Origin: Candidatus Heimdallarchaeota archaeon
GTDB taxonomy: Archaea; Asgardarchaeota; Heimdallarchaeia; JABLTI01
NCBI GenBank assembly: GCA_030614005.1
Contig: JAUWKS010000007.1
Span: forward strand, 1 to 64,000
DNA length: 64,000 nucleotides
Reading direction: 5' to 3'
Part shown: piece after piece, positions 43,747-52,779 of the stretch
Layout: each line of letters begins with the position of its first letter
Position numbering within the stretch: position 1 is the stretch's first letter
Position numbers and translations under genes: made by a program
The notes under the pieces: model-generated
What the model was told of the DNA's origin: nothing
What the model saw: the letters and a program-made list of their open reading frames with translations, nothing else
Databases searched by the model: none

Positions 43747-45156
43747 TTATTGGACTATTCCAAATCCAATAAGTCTAAATCTACCTTCAAGTCGTCTCGA
43801 AATAGCAACTCTCGTACCTTTCTCTGCACAAACAAGGCGATTAAGTTTAACAGTTATTTTCTTTCCTTTAAGATGACTAATTTGACCGAGAGTTATTGCT
43901 GTCCAAACATTCAACATTAGTTGTTCACCAACGGCAAGGTTTTTTACTTTCGTCTTTTCATCAAGACCTACAACAAAATCCATCAGATTAATTGCTAGTT
44001 CAATATTCTCAATTACTGGTGGCAGATTCCCTGGTTTTCCAATAATATTGCCAACTAAACTGTCTGCTTTGGTAATTGCTGGGTCAATATCAGTTCCAAT
44101 GGACATCAATCCACCTGGTTTAGCTTCTTTGACTTTGCCAAGAGTACCAGCATGAATCGAAACGATTTTGGTTTTAATGGATTCAACTTTTCTACCTGAA
44201 CGAATGCCAGGTCGAATTTCGATGTCATCTCCTTCTTTAAGGAGACCACAGATTATTGAACCACCCAGAACACCACCAAGCAAATCTTCAGGAATTGTCC
44301 CTGGTTTGTTCACTTCAAAAGAACGAGCAACAAACATTCGTGGTTCGACTTTTTCATCTCGTTTTGGTGTTTTGATAACATTCTCAATAGTTTCAATAAG
44401 AAGATCGAGATTTACTCCATGAATTGCACTCATCGGTATGATGGGTGCTCCCTCAGCAACGGTTCCTTTTACAAATTTGACAATATCGTCGAAACTCTTT
44501 AGTGCTTGTTCTTCCGTTACAAGTTCGATTTTATTTTGAACAATAATTATATTCTGAATTCCGACAGCATCCATCGCGGCGAGATGTTCTCGTGTTTGAG
44601 CTTGAGGACAATGTTCATTTGCAGCGATAACCAAAATAGCACCATCGAAAATTGCTGCACCTGTAAGTAAAGTAGCCATTAAAACTTCGTGCCCTGGAGC
44701 ATCTACAAAGGAAATTCTGCGACTTACTTTAGTTTCTGCACTACATTTTGGACAAGTGGCCTCAGTAGACCATTTGTTTGCACCAGTGCATTTTGGGCAA
44801 TAATGAGTATCAGTATCAGCATATCCAAGTCTAATAGTAATTCCACGTTTAAGCTCTTCAGAATGAGTGTCTGGGAAGGTTCCTGTTAGAGCCTTCACAA
44901 GAGTTGATTTACCATGATCAACATGACCAATAGTTCCGATATTGATTTCTGCTTGTTTTCCTGTAGAATATTCTTCAGTCTCAACAACCACATCAGTTTT
45001 CTTCGATTTTTTCGTAGTTTTAGAGGAAGCTTTCTTCGCTTTTGAAGCGGTGCTAGTTTTTTTTGTTGTTTTGCTACTGCTAGCTTTTTTCTCAGTTTTA
45101 GCTTTCTCGTCAGCTTTTTTTGTTACTTTCTTATCTGAGGTGGTTTCTTTGGACAA
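43747..45156 (-). CDS. eif2g: Translation initiation factor aIF2 subunit gamma with basic N-terminal extension
   Basis: The GTPase core of aIF2, which carries initiator Met-tRNA. After residue 65: G1 GHVDHGKST, switch I RGITIRLGYAD, a zinc knuckle CPKC ... CPKC (about 120-137), G3 DAPGHE, G4 QNKIE, G5 SAIHG, then two barrel domains. The 469 residues exceed the usual 410 because of a 62-residue N-terminal extension made almost wholly of Lys, Ser, Thr and Ala (for example KKTSTASKAKKASSKTTKK), like a histone H1 tail. ATG 45156 lies eight bases after the S6e stop. The order S6e, aIF2-gamma, PIN is a conserved archaeal operon. Confidence 0.95.
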   Translation of the reverse strand: MSKETTSDKKVTKKADEKAKTEKKASSSKTTKKTSTASKAKKASSKTTKKSKKTDVVVETEEYSTGKQAEINIGTIGHVDHGKSTLVKALTGTFPDTHSEELKRGITIRLGYADTDTHYCPKCTGANKWSTEATCPKCSAETKVSRRISFVDAPGHEVLMATLLTGAAIFDGAILVIAANEHCPQAQTREHLAAMDAVGIQNIIIVQNKIELVTEEQALKSFDDIVKFVKGTVAEGAPIIPMSAIHGVNLDLLIETIENVIKTPKRDEKVEPRMFVARSFEVNKPGTIPEDLLGGVLGGSIICGLLKEGDDIEIRPGIRSGRKVESIKTKIVSIHAGTLGKVKEAKPGGLMSIGTDIDPAITKADSLVGNIIGKPGNLPPVIENIELAINLMDFVVGLDEKTKVKNLAVGEQLMLNVWTAITLGQISHLKGKKITVKLNRLVCAEKGTRVAISRRLEGRFRLIGFGIVQ

Positions 45157-45163
45157 AACGATT

Positions 45164-45550
45164 CTATTCTCCAGTAGTAATCAATTCTTCGATTTTCTTT
45201 TTACCCATTGTAACGATTTTCATGTTTATTTGATAAATTTCATCACTAATGGTGTTTCCTCTAACTAATTTCCTCTTTTTTAGTCCCTTCTCTGCGATTC
45301 TAAACCCTTGGCTTTTAGTTGTGAGGATTTTTTTTCTGATTGGTCCGTCAAGGTTGCTTCTCATGGGGAAACCGTCTTTATCGCTTCCGCCAGTAATCTT
45401 GAACACATATCCTGGATATCCGAGTGGGGTGCCATCAAATTCATCACTGATTCTTTTACCAATTAATGGGTTGGCTTTTGTGCCTTCAATGACTGTTTTG
45501 TAGCTTTTCCCGGATTCTGGGTCACCAATGTTTAGTTGGAATTTTGCCAA
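45164..45550 (-). CDS. rps6e: Small-subunit ribosomal protein eS6
   Basis: A 128-residue ribosomal protein of the eS6 family, archaeal length without the eukaryotic phosphorylated tail. Characteristic segments are FQLNIGDPESGKSYKTVIEG, LIGKRISDEFDG, YVFKITGGSDKDGFPMR and GLKKRKLVRGNTISDEI. The start ATG 45550 has AAGGAG about ten bases upstream and a strong TATA box further up, so it heads the operon with aIF2-gamma and the PIN protein. Confidence 0.96.
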   Translation of the reverse strand: MAKFQLNIGDPESGKSYKTVIEGTKANPLIGKRISDEFDGTPLGYPGYVFKITGGSDKDGFPMRSNLDGPIRKKILTTKSQGFRIAEKGLKKRKLVRGNTISDEIYQINMKIVTMGKKKIEELITTGE

Positions 45551-45624
45551 TTAAGATTTCTCCTTGTAATGTAATGATTGATAGTCTCACAATCACTAAT
45601 CTCTACTCGGTTTCGGTTGAAAAT

Positions 45625-45638
45625 ACTATATATATTTA
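45625..45638 (-). promoter_or_regulatory. TATA box of the S6e/aIF2-gamma operon
   Basis: On the minus strand TAAATATATATAGT lies about 75 bases before the eS6 start; expected transcription start near 45606, leaving a leader of about 55 bases. Confidence 0.6.
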
Positions 45639-45683
45639 CCGATGGTTCTTTTTCTATTTTAGAACTAAAAAATTTTCGTTCAT

Positions 45684-46625
45684 CTAATATTTATTATTCA
45701 TCATAATATTTTTTAGAATGTCATTATAATAGTAATGTTCTCCAATAATTTCTTTTATTTCTGAATGGTATTTTTGTAATAAAGAAGGCATTGCCTTAGA
45801 AGCAAAAAGATTTCTAATTGCATTTATTCTATTCCTAAATTTCGCTGCACCCTCAAAATTTTCAACTGCAATTTCTTCTTGCATTATTTTTTCGAGCTGT
45901 TTAATTACATTTTCACCATTTTTTTCTAATTCAGTAATGAACTCCTTAACATGTTTTTTGTATTGTCTGGGATCAAAATTACCATTTTTACAAGGAACTA
46001 AACAACGGTTGATTTGATGCCGAATACACGATACTGGATACCTTCCTCCAGGAGTAATCGTAAGAAGAGAGTTACAGATTGGAATTACTGTTAAAAAACC
46101 ATCAACTGCTACGTCTATATCCGAAGCAATATTGAATGGACCAAAGATATAACTTTCCGGAAGAAGAGATTGATAGATAGTGAGAACCCTAGGTATTTCT
46201 TCACCAATTGTCACCTCAATAAAGGGATACCTCCAGACTTGCTTGTTTAGTTCAGGACGAAAGGCGGAAATTAAACATCCTTCCAGTGTTAGTGCTTCAT
46301 CTTCATTTCCAGTGATAATATATTTGATATTTTTAGTGAATTTTCTAATTCTTGTTTTCTTTTTTCGCTGTTTATTATATATTATTGAAGGTAAATTTTC
46401 AATGTGTTTTATTTGTAGATCCCAAGTAGTAACAGCTATTGGTGCTTCTCGTGTTTTTTGAATCACTTTTTTGAATACTTTCATTTGCCCTTTGCGAAAA
46501 TGATCTGTAATTCTACGTTTAAGATTAACTGCTTTGCCTATGTAAATTATTCTTTCTTCATTATCTAGGAAAAAATAGACACCGGTTTTCTCAGGAATCT
46601 CTTTGATTAGATCAATCATTGACAC
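45684..46625 (-). CDS. GIY-YIG nuclease resembling the UvrC N-terminal half (Cho-like)
   Basis: A 313-residue protein matching only the N-terminal half of UvrC. The GIY-YIG domain is complete: TGVYFFLDNEERIIYIGKA, NLKRRITDHF, and the catalytic Glu in EALTLEGCLISAFRPELN. The central Cys-containing region CIRHQINRCLVPC corresponds to the UvrC Cys motif, and a UVR-type helical hairpin (EEIAVENFEGAAKFRNRI) follows. The C-terminal RNase H-like nuclease and HhH domains are absent; the end (YYNDILKNIMMNNKY) is unrelated. This resembles bacterial Cho, which makes single incisions. No uvrA or uvrB is in the window. Start ATG 46625 or 46619. Confidence 0.8.
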   Translation of the reverse strand: MSMIDLIKEIPEKTGVYFFLDNEERIIYIGKAVNLKRRITDHFRKGQMKVFKKVIQKTREAPIAVTTWDLQIKHIENLPSIIYNKQRKKKTRIRKFTKNIKYIITGNEDEALTLEGCLISAFRPELNKQVWRYPFIEVTIGEEIPRVLTIYQSLLPESYIFGPFNIASDIDVAVDGFLTVIPICNSLLTITPGGRYPVSCIRHQINRCLVPCKNGNFDPRQYKKHVKEFITELEKNGENVIKQLEKIMQEEIAVENFEGAAKFRNRINAIRNLFASKAMPSLLQKYHSEIKEIIGEHYYYNDILKNIMMNNKY

Positions 46626-46796
46626 GAAACACCATTCATTCTACACTTTTGTTGGAAGGAGAAAATATAAAGCTAATTAATATAATTGTTTACTTGAAAA
46701 TCAATGCGTCCAACAATTTTATTAAGAAGCGCTTATGGTTGTTTAGCGAAGAAATTAATCTCATAATATAATAAGAAAAAACCAGAGGAACCAATT

Positions 46797-48056
46797 ATGC
46801 CAAGTTCAAAAGAACTCATTGAAATGGACAACAAGTACGGAGCACATAACTACCATCCAATTCCAGTAGTTATCTCCAGAGCCGAAGGCGTTTGGGTATA
46901 CGACCCAGAAGGAAAGAAATATTTGGATTGCTTATCCGCGTATTCAAGTCATAATACAGGACACAGACATCCTGAAATCATTAAAGTACTCAAAGAGCAA
47001 GCAGATTTAGTAACACTTACTTCTCGCGCTTTTCATAATGATAAAATGGGTCCTTTCTTAAAGAAACTCTGTGAAGTTGTAGGTCCTCACGTAAGCGACC
47101 CCAAGAAATCAGGTATAATGGCTCTCCCAATGAATACAGGTGCAGAAGCTGTTGAAACTGGTTTGAAAGTTGCTAGAGCATGGGGTTACATAAAGAAGAA
47201 AATACCAAAAGAAAAAGCACAAATTATTGTCTGTAGAGACAACTTCCACGGGAGAACAATAACAATTGTTGGATTTAGTACTGACATTAGCCATGGTAGA
47301 TATTTCGGTAATTTCGGACCTTTCACTCCTGGTTTTACTGCTATTTCTTACGGGGACGCTGAAGAATTAGAAAATACTATTTTAGAACTTGGACCAGAGA
47401 ATGTTGCAGGATTCTTATTTGAACCACTCCAAGGAGAAGCTGGAGTTATTGTTCCTGTTGAAGGCTTTATGACGAAAGCAAGAGAAATATGCACAAAATA
47501 TAATGTTCTAATGATTGCTGATGAAATCCAATCTGGATTATGTCGCACTGGGAAACTCTTCGCAGTAAATCATGAAGATGTTAAACCTGATATGTTCTTA
47601 CTTGGAAAAGCACTCGGTGGTGGTGTTTATCCCGTTTCGGCAGTAGTTGCGACTACTGATGTAATGGGCCCAGAGGTAATTACTCCAGGTGTGCATGGAA
47701 GCACTTTTGGTGGAAACCCATTGGGTTCTGTTGTAGGAATCAAATCTCTCGAGATTCTCATTGAAGAAAAATTAGCTGAAAAATCAGAAGAGATGGGCAA
47801 ATACTTCAGAGAAGGTTTGCGAAAGATTGCTGCAATGAAAACCAAAGTACCAATCATTGATGTTCGTGGAAAAGGATTACTAATTGCTATCGAAATAATT
47901 GGTAAAGCACGACCTATCACAGAAGGAATGATGAAGAAAGGTTTGCTCGCAAAAGAAACACACGATACAATAATTAGATTTGCTCCACCTTTGGTTATCA
48001 CAAAAGAAGAAATTGATTGGGTATTAAAGATTATTGAAGAAGTTTTTACAAAGTAA
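46797..48056 (+). CDS. rocD: Ornithine aminotransferase (class III)
   Basis: A PLP enzyme transferring the delta-amino group of ornithine to 2-oxoglutarate, giving glutamate semialdehyde. The 419 residues begin DNKYGAHNYHPIPVVISRAE, the hallmark of ornithine aminotransferases (YGAHNYHPLPVVL). Other motifs are PMNTGAEAVETGLKVAR near 105, FEPLQGEAGVIVP near 205, IADEIQSGLCRTGK near 240 and the PLP lysine in LLGKALGGGVYP near 270. With the dehydrogenase operon at 2.9-6.2 kb it suggests proline/ornithine interconversion or breakdown. ATG 46797 follows AGAGGAACC. Confidence 0.88.
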   Translation: MPSSKELIEMDNKYGAHNYHPIPVVISRAEGVWVYDPEGKKYLDCLSAYSSHNTGHRHPEIIKVLKEQADLVTLTSRAFHNDKMGPFLKKLCEVVGPHVSDPKKSGIMALPMNTGAEAVETGLKVARAWGYIKKKIPKEKAQIIVCRDNFHGRTITIVGFSTDISHGRYFGNFGPFTPGFTAISYGDAEELENTILELGPENVAGFLFEPLQGEAGVIVPVEGFMTKAREICTKYNVLMIADEIQSGLCRTGKLFAVNHEDVKPDMFLLGKALGGGVYPVSAVVATTDVMGPEVITPGVHGSTFGGNPLGSVVGIKSLEILIEEKLAEKSEEMGKYFREGLRKIAAMKTKVPIIDVRGKGLLIAIEIIGKARPITEGMMKKGLLAKETHDTIIRFAPPLVITKEEIDWVLKIIEEVFTK

Positions 48057-48196
48057 GCAAGCAAAACTTACTTTAACTTTTCCTTTTTTTTAAAGCATTT
48101 TTTGTTCTATTTTGGTTCACTTTTTTTGAACGGTTATCTATATGTGCTGTTTCACAGTTTAGAGTCCTATCATTGTAAAAAGAGGACTTTCTACAA

Positions 48197-51091
48197 ATGA
48201 CTACACAGCAATCAGATACGAAAGAAAGTAAAACATCATTCAAAATTATCTTTGGTGTTTATTTTAAAACAGGAAAACGAAGAATTATTACTTCTGCTAT
48301 CACTGGCGCAATCATCTTTCTAGTATTAACGACCTTTTTCATGACTTGGTACAGTTTGCGATATGATTCATTCTATAATTATATTGATCAAAATCATGAT
48401 TGGAGGGAAGATGAGAAAACCAGTGTTTTTGGCACTGAATATATTTACAATAGTTATTCTATTGGAAATAATTACCTTAATTCTGCTATTACAGAAGTTA
48501 CAGCAAAACTTGATGAACTTGTGCCTGGGATAAGGGGAAATTATACGGCAGGAATGCGTTTTAATATTTATACCAATTTATCTAGTTTTGAAATTATCAC
48601 CAACGACCTGATTTCACTGGATGATTCTTCTACACAAGTACTCAGCACTTGTTTAACGGAAGGACGTATGCCGGAAAATTACACAGAAATTGTCTATTAT
48701 CAAAAAGGTAGCACAACAAATATTACATTAAATGAGATAATTCCTTTCCAAGCTATAGGTTATACGTCTGAATTTTCTGAAAAAATGTTAAATTGTACCA
48801 TCGTTGGTATAGTAAAAAACGTTGAGAATATTTTGCTTAAAAATGGTATTTCCATTGATTTCTTGTTTGATCCCGATGCTTATTACTTTTATGAGGAGTC
48901 AAGTGATGCTGAACAATTCTTTACAAATCCAGATTTAATGGATGATGTTATCAACTATTACCCTCACATCTCTAGCACATTTTCAGCTGGTCTAGATTTT
49001 GACTACGAAATTTCTATTAGTCATATCAAGAATATACGTCAAATAACAGAGAAAATAATTAAATTTCAAAGGTCTATTACTAGCTTCAATTCTTTACCTG
49101 GATATTATGTCATTTTCTGTGAAGATTTGATTAACGCATTTCGTAACTTTGAAGCAATTTGGTTAAAGCAAACGATAAGTGTATTTGCATCAAGTTTGCC
49201 ATTATTGTTTTTATTTGGAGTGATTATTGTTGAAACATTTAATATTGGATCATTTGAACAAGAATCAAAATTCAGATTACTAAAAACTCATGGCTTAGAG
49301 TTTAAAACACTTAGAAAAATGCTAATATTGGAGAATTTCATTACAGCAAGCACAAGTTTACTTTCAGGTTTTAGTTTAGGACTTTTAGTAGGCTTTTTAG
49401 TATTCTTAAAATTAGATATCTCAAAAGAAGTAAACTATATTGCAGCAGCAATTGAGCCATTTATTGTATTAGGATTAGTAGTGTTATTCTTAGGTTTCTT
49501 TATCTTTGGTATGCTAATTCAATACATTCATGCGAAGAAAACTTCAGAAACTGCTACCCAACAGTATAAAGGAAAGCGTAAAGGGAAAGGAAGAAAACTG
49601 ATAAGGAAAATATTTTCTGCTTCAGAAGTAATGTTCCTAATTCCTGGAATAATATTATCCGCTGTTGGTATTATTGGATTAACTACAATAATGTTTTCTG
49701 GTGAGTTTGGTTCAGCTGTAAACCCAGCATTAGCTGCTCTTATGTGGTTTCTAATTACATTTGGAATCCTATTTACTTTGACATCGCTGTTTCTATTTAT
49801 ATCACGATTACTAAATCTGATATGGACTGCGCTTGGCAATAAAATATGGAAAAATACTAAAAGCTATTTTGCATTAACATTAAAGCATCTAGCGATTTAC
49901 AACAAAAATTATCAAAGAATGGTCTTAGCAATGTTTATTCTTGGTTTAGGAATAACACCAGGATTCATTATAAGCAAATCAATTGATAATCATCATACAT
50001 TAGAGGCTCAACTCACAGTTGGATGTTCTGATTTAGTTATAGAAAATTGGGATGTAACGAAAAAAATACTGAAAGGAAATATATCTCAAATTGAAGGCGT
50101 ACAAAGCCTTACAGAGATATCAATAACAACAATGGAAGTATTTTCTACTATTGACATATGGTCTTGGGACTCGTATAATATCAGATTCTTTACAATTCAA
50201 AATATAACAGAATATTTGCAAGTAGTAGATTTAAGTACACTAGAAGATGACTATTCAGAAAATGATATTGAACAATTATCTACAAATCTTACTTGTATGA
50301 TGAGTAGAAAATATGCAAAAAGGAATGACTTTGACAAAGAAGCAATTTTCAAAACAACTATGATAACCAGTAAACAACACGAACCATACACAATGGCTTA
50401 TGTCAATTCTTTCGAGTATTATCCTTTATTACCAAGAACTGCGCCCTCTTTTATTGATAGATTCTTTGCTGATAAGAGAGAATTCGATTTAATTTTAAGC
50501 AAAACTACGACAGAACTACTTGTAAATAGATCAGATAATAGTGTAAGTAAAAAGGGATACTTGCTTATTAATGCAAAACAAGATGCCAATTTAACTAAAA
50601 TCAAAAATGAGATTAGTAAAGACTTTAGCTACACAGCAAAAACGATTGATGACGTAAGCAATGATTTGGATAAAAAAGTTAGTCAATACGCTCAAGTATT
50701 TCTAATAATAACCTCAATAATTACTTTATTAGCTGTTTTCTTCTTTGGTTTTATTTCAGCTATCAATATTTATAGACAAAGATTGAGAATAATTGAATCT
50801 GAATTCCAAATAGGAGCTCAAAGACGGCAAATTTGGGGTAGCTTTACTTTAGAAGTTTTGTTAGTTATTCCAATACCAATTGCAATCTCTATGGCAATAG
50901 GAATTCCAATTATAAATCTACTCAGTGCTAGTGTTCTGAACATTACAGAGGGTTTTGTAAAGTTTGTCCCATGGATGCCCTGGTGGATAATCCTAGTTAT
51001 TATTGCAACTGGAATAATTGCTTTGGTGTCAAGTTGGTTGCTGAAGATAATTCCCTTAGTGAAAAGCTACAAACCAATAAAACAGGAGTGA
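48197..51091 (+). CDS. FtsX/MacB-like ABC transporter permease
   Basis: A 964-residue permease. A cytoplasmic N-terminus is followed by helix 1 (about 32-55), a large external domain (about 55-320), three helices (about 325-445), a pair in the centre (about 470-545), another helix (about 575-597), a second external domain (about 600-825) and three last helices (about 830-960). Both three-helix blocks have the FtsX pattern (FLIITSIITLLAVFFFGFISAINIY; shorter than quoted cores elsewhere). Two external domains make it a duplicated permease like LolE/MacB-type long forms, probably moving or remodelling lipid or protein at the cell surface. The ATPase gene starts six bases after its stop. Confidence 0.82.
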   Translation: MTTQQSDTKESKTSFKIIFGVYFKTGKRRIITSAITGAIIFLVLTTFFMTWYSLRYDSFYNYIDQNHDWREDEKTSVFGTEYIYNSYSIGNNYLNSAITEVTAKLDELVPGIRGNYTAGMRFNIYTNLSSFEIITNDLISLDDSSTQVLSTCLTEGRMPENYTEIVYYQKGSTTNITLNEIIPFQAIGYTSEFSEKMLNCTIVGIVKNVENILLKNGISIDFLFDPDAYYFYEESSDAEQFFTNPDLMDDVINYYPHISSTFSAGLDFDYEISISHIKNIRQITEKIIKFQRSITSFNSLPGYYVIFCEDLINAFRNFEAIWLKQTISVFASSLPLLFLFGVIIVETFNIGSFEQESKFRLLKTHGLEFKTLRKMLILENFITASTSLLSGFSLGLLVGFLVFLKLDISKEVNYIAAAIEPFIVLGLVVLFLGFFIFGMLIQYIHAKKTSETATQQYKGKRKGKGRKLIRKIFSASEVMFLIPGIILSAVGIIGLTTIMFSGEFGSAVNPALAALMWFLITFGILFTLTSLFLFISRLLNLIWTALGNKIWKNTKSYFALTLKHLAIYNKNYQRMVLAMFILGLGITPGFIISKSIDNHHTLEAQLTVGCSDLVIENWDVTKKILKGNISQIEGVQSLTEISITTMEVFSTIDIWSWDSYNIRFFTIQNITEYLQVVDLSTLEDDYSENDIEQLSTNLTCMMSRKYAKRNDFDKEAIFKTTMITSKQHEPYTMAYVNSFEYYPLLPRTAPSFIDRFFADKREFDLILSKTTTELLVNRSDNSVSKKGYLLINAKQDANLTKIKNEISKDFSYTAKTIDDVSNDLDKKVSQYAQVFLIITSIITLLAVFFFGFISAINIYRQRLRIIESEFQIGAQRRQIWGSFTLEVLLVIPIPIAISMAIGIPIINLLSASVLNITEGFVKFVPWMPWWIILVIIATGIIALVSSWLLKIIPLVKSYKPIKQE

Positions 51092-51096
51092 TTGAT

Positions 51097-52758
51097 ATGA
51101 TACGCTGCAGAGATTTAATAAAAATATTCGAAGATGATGAAGTCGAAGGTAACCGAATACCAGCCCTTCGAGGTTGTGACTTAGACATCAAAGAAGGAAC
51201 TATTGTTTCAATGGTAGGTCCAAGTGGTTCAGGTAAAACAACTCTAATTAACATCTTAGCCGGACTCTTAAAAATATCAAGTGGAGAATGCAAAGTTGGT
51301 AATTATGATCTTGAATTGATGAATCAAAAATCTTTGAATAAATATCGACTAAAAAATGTTGGAATAATTGACCAATTTCCAGAAAGAACGCTATTTCTTG
51401 ACGCAACAGTAGAAGAAAACATGAAATTTTCCATAGGTCTACTTCATGGTAATTCTACTGATTACAAAACAAGGAATTTGGAAATACTAGAAAAATTAGG
51501 TATTGATCATCTCAAATCTAGATTAGTGAGACATTTATCTGGAGGCGAGATGACTAGAACTGCTATTGCATGTGCATTAGCAAAGAACGTTCCAATACTT
51601 TTATGTGATGAACCTACAGGTCAACTGGACAGCCTTAATACTGAGAAAGTTAAAACTCTACTAAGACAAGTTGCTCAAGAATTCGGAACAACCATCTTTG
51701 TCGTTACACATGATTATCGCTTTTTTGATGGAGTGGATAAAACATGTGAAATAAGGGATGGTAGAGTATCCTCAATGCTTTCTATAGAAGAACAAATGCT
51801 ACTTAACGGTAACAAAGAGTTCCCCTTAAAATTTAGAGCTCAAATTGATTCATCGAATAGTGTTCGAATACCTGATCTCGTTTCAAGAACAATGAAAATC
51901 AAACGAGAAGTTGATTTTGAGCTGTTTGAATTAGGTGAGGTAAAACTTTCTCATCCAGAGAATCTACCGCCTGAAAAGGTGGTTAAAGAAGACATCAAAG
52001 TACGCCGAAGAGATTTACATGTAAATCCCTTACCTCAAACATATTTCAAAGGAAAAGAAATAATGGTTGACATCAAAGATGTTTCAAAAACCTATTATGG
52101 AAATGGAGTTGATGTTAAAGCATTACAAAATATCAACTTACAACTCTTTAAGGGTGAATTGTTATTTGTTCTTGGACCCAGCGGATCTGGAAAAACCACA
52201 TTGATTAAACTATTAGCAGGTTTAGTAAATGCCACAAATGGTTCAATACTTTACCAAAACACTGACTTTACAAAATTATCTGATATACAAAAATCAGATT
52301 TTCGTAGAAATAGAATGGGCTTAGTTTCACAACAAGGGAATCTTCACCCATTTTTGACTATTGACGACAACTTCTACCTCAAGGATATCTTTTCAGGGAA
52401 ACGTTTTACCAATGTTGAAAATCTGAGTGACAGAAATAAGGAATATCTAGATAAATACAAAATTGATCATCGTAAGAATTCCTACCCTCTTGAAATCTCA
52501 GGAGGCGAATTACAACGAGCTTCCCTTGCCATAGCAAATTATTCCTATCCTCCTATAGTCATATTAGATGAACCAACAGCGAATTTCGATTCAGAATTGG
52601 CTTCACATGCTATCGAAGAAATCTATGATACACATGAGAAATCAGATACTACTTTTATTATCGCTACTCATGATATCACTTTGATAAAAGATGGAATACG
52701 TGCAATAGAACTACAAGATGGTCAAATCAGTCAAGATGGTATTGTGTTCACAAAATAG
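51097..52758 (+). CDS. Tandem-domain ABC ATPase partnered with the FtsX-like permease
   Basis: A 553-residue protein with two complete ABC nucleotide-binding domains. Domain 1 (about 1-225): Walker A GPSGSGKTT, signature LSGGEMTRTAIA, Walker B ILLCDEPTG. Domain 2 (about 322-553): Walker A GPSGSGKTT, signature ISGGELQRASLA, Walker B VILDEPTA. Both are of the LolD/MacB type. A linker of about 95 residues joins them. Two fused ATPases driving one duplicated permease explain the lack of a second ATPase gene. ATG 51097 is chosen: AGGAG lies nine bases upstream, across the permease stop; the longer ORF reading from 50971 overlaps the permease and lacks support. Confidence 0.88.
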   Translation: MIRCRDLIKIFEDDEVEGNRIPALRGCDLDIKEGTIVSMVGPSGSGKTTLINILAGLLKISSGECKVGNYDLELMNQKSLNKYRLKNVGIIDQFPERTLFLDATVEENMKFSIGLLHGNSTDYKTRNLEILEKLGIDHLKSRLVRHLSGGEMTRTAIACALAKNVPILLCDEPTGQLDSLNTEKVKTLLRQVAQEFGTTIFVVTHDYRFFDGVDKTCEIRDGRVSSMLSIEEQMLLNGNKEFPLKFRAQIDSSNSVRIPDLVSRTMKIKREVDFELFELGEVKLSHPENLPPEKVVKEDIKVRRRDLHVNPLPQTYFKGKEIMVDIKDVSKTYYGNGVDVKALQNINLQLFKGELLFVLGPSGSGKTTLIKLLAGLVNATNGSILYQNTDFTKLSDIQKSDFRRNRMGLVSQQGNLHPFLTIDDNFYLKDIFSGKRFTNVENLSDRNKEYLDKYKIDHRKNSYPLEISGGELQRASLAIANYSYPPIVILDEPTANFDSELASHAIEEIYDTHEKSDTTFIIATHDITLIKDGIRAIELQDGQISQDGIVFTK

Positions 52759-52779
52759 TAAAATGAACGCAATATTATC

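Noticed and set aside
50971..51096. Upstream extension of the tandem ABC ATPase overlapping the permease
   Set aside because: ATG 51097 has an ideal AGGAG and the extra 42 residues are translated from the permease gene in another frame.
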